Positions 63,535 through 64,000 of a stretch of DNA of 64,000 bases are shown here, one piece after another. Every line of letters starts with the position of its first letter. Position 1 is the stretch's first letter. Below the pieces are notes generated by a model, which was not told where the DNA came from, did no database searches, and saw nothing but the letters and a program-made list of their open reading frames with translations. The position numbers and the translations under genes were made by a program. The stretch lies in the NCBI GenBank assembly GCA_023375675.1, contig JALQBC010000041.1, forward strand, positions 302,215 to 366,214, in the 5' to 3' direction. This DNA comes from Cytospora piceicola (Eukaryota > Ascomycota > Sordariomycetes > Diaporthales > Cytosporaceae).

Positions 63535-64000
63535 CTACCTACTTACTTATTTATTTACTCATTTAATAGCGAATTTACTTACTAGCTAATTTACTAGCGA
63601 ACTTACCTACTTACTTACTTACTTACTTACTTACCTACTTACTTACTTACCTACTTAGTTACTAGCTAACTTACTAACTAACTTACTAACTAACTTACTA
63701 ACTAACTTACTAACTAACTTATTAACTAACTTACTTACTTACTTATTTACTTACCTACCTACTTACCTACTTATTTACTTACTTACTTACTTACCTACCT
63801 ACTTACTTATTTATTTACTTATTTAATAGCGAATTTACTTACTAGCTAATTTACTAACAAACTTACCTACTTACTTACCTACCTACTTACTTATTTACTT
63901 ATTTAATAGCGAATTTACTTACTAGCTAACTTACTAACTAACTTATTAACTAACTTACTTACTTACTTATTTACTTACCTACCTACTTACCTACTTACTT
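61093..64000. repeat. TTAC-type tetranucleotide array, right arm (at least 2.9 kb)
   Basis: Reverse-complement counterpart of the left array, with the block CTTATTTAATAGCGAATTTA at about 61445, 61764, 63246, 63563, 63818 and 63898. A non-repeat insert lies at about 62915-63125. The array continues past the window end. Confidence 0.9.

Overview
The window looks like chromosomal DNA of a filamentous ascomycete, most probably a sordariomycete. The genes have short introns (about 50-160 bases) with GTRNGT donors, CTRAC-like branch sites and YAG acceptors, and the proteins are typical of fungi. The DNA is sharply two-part. A gene-rich middle (about 6.43-43.50 kb) lies between two AT-rich blocks (1-6.42 kb and 43.50-64.00 kb) almost without CpA and TpG but rich in TpA, the signature of repeat-induced point mutation (RIP). 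The genus cannot be fixed from the sequence alone.

Left block (1-6.4 kb): decayed repeats, including a recognisable Ty3/Gypsy integrase relic near 0.54-1.11 kb. A 492-base element at 3889-4380 has hAT-like ends, an 8-base target duplication and no RIP.

Middle: a HET-domain gene whose normal start is cut off by a 20-base tandem duplication; a glycine-rich protein; a BTB-like fungal protein; tRNA-Gln(CTG); CCT7 chaperonin subunit; a SWI5/ACE2-type zinc-finger regulator; a wax-synthase-like membrane acyltransferase; a CBS/PB1 membrane-anchored protein; mitochondrial ribosomal protein uS2m; an intron-bearing tRNA-Leu(CAG); a degenerate patch (31.5-35.3 kb) with a truncated monocarboxylate-type transporter, a medium-chain reductase with two lesions and a second transporter fragment; an SPT10-type acetyltransferase; the AP-1 beta subunit; and a small unrecognised protein. 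Most are unlinked housekeeping genes; no biosynthetic cluster is visible.

Right block (43.5-64 kb): this is the most unusual part. After a 32-base minisatellite and three copies of a roughly 220-base satellite come about 3 kb of GTAA-type repeats, then a roughly 165-base terminal inverted repeat made of nested hairpins, then a 12.4 kb AT-rich core, then the same terminal repeat inverted, then at least 2.9 kb of the same tetranucleotide array inverted (TTAC). The whole reads as a giant foldback-type element, or a very large TIR transposon in inverted arrays, longer than the window on its right. On the + strand of the core, at about 49.6-54.0 kb, SNF2-helicase-like motifs (Q, I, III, V, VI) can be read in the right order through RIP-type stop codons. 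A shared short repeat sits in the gaps between them, where introns would be expected.
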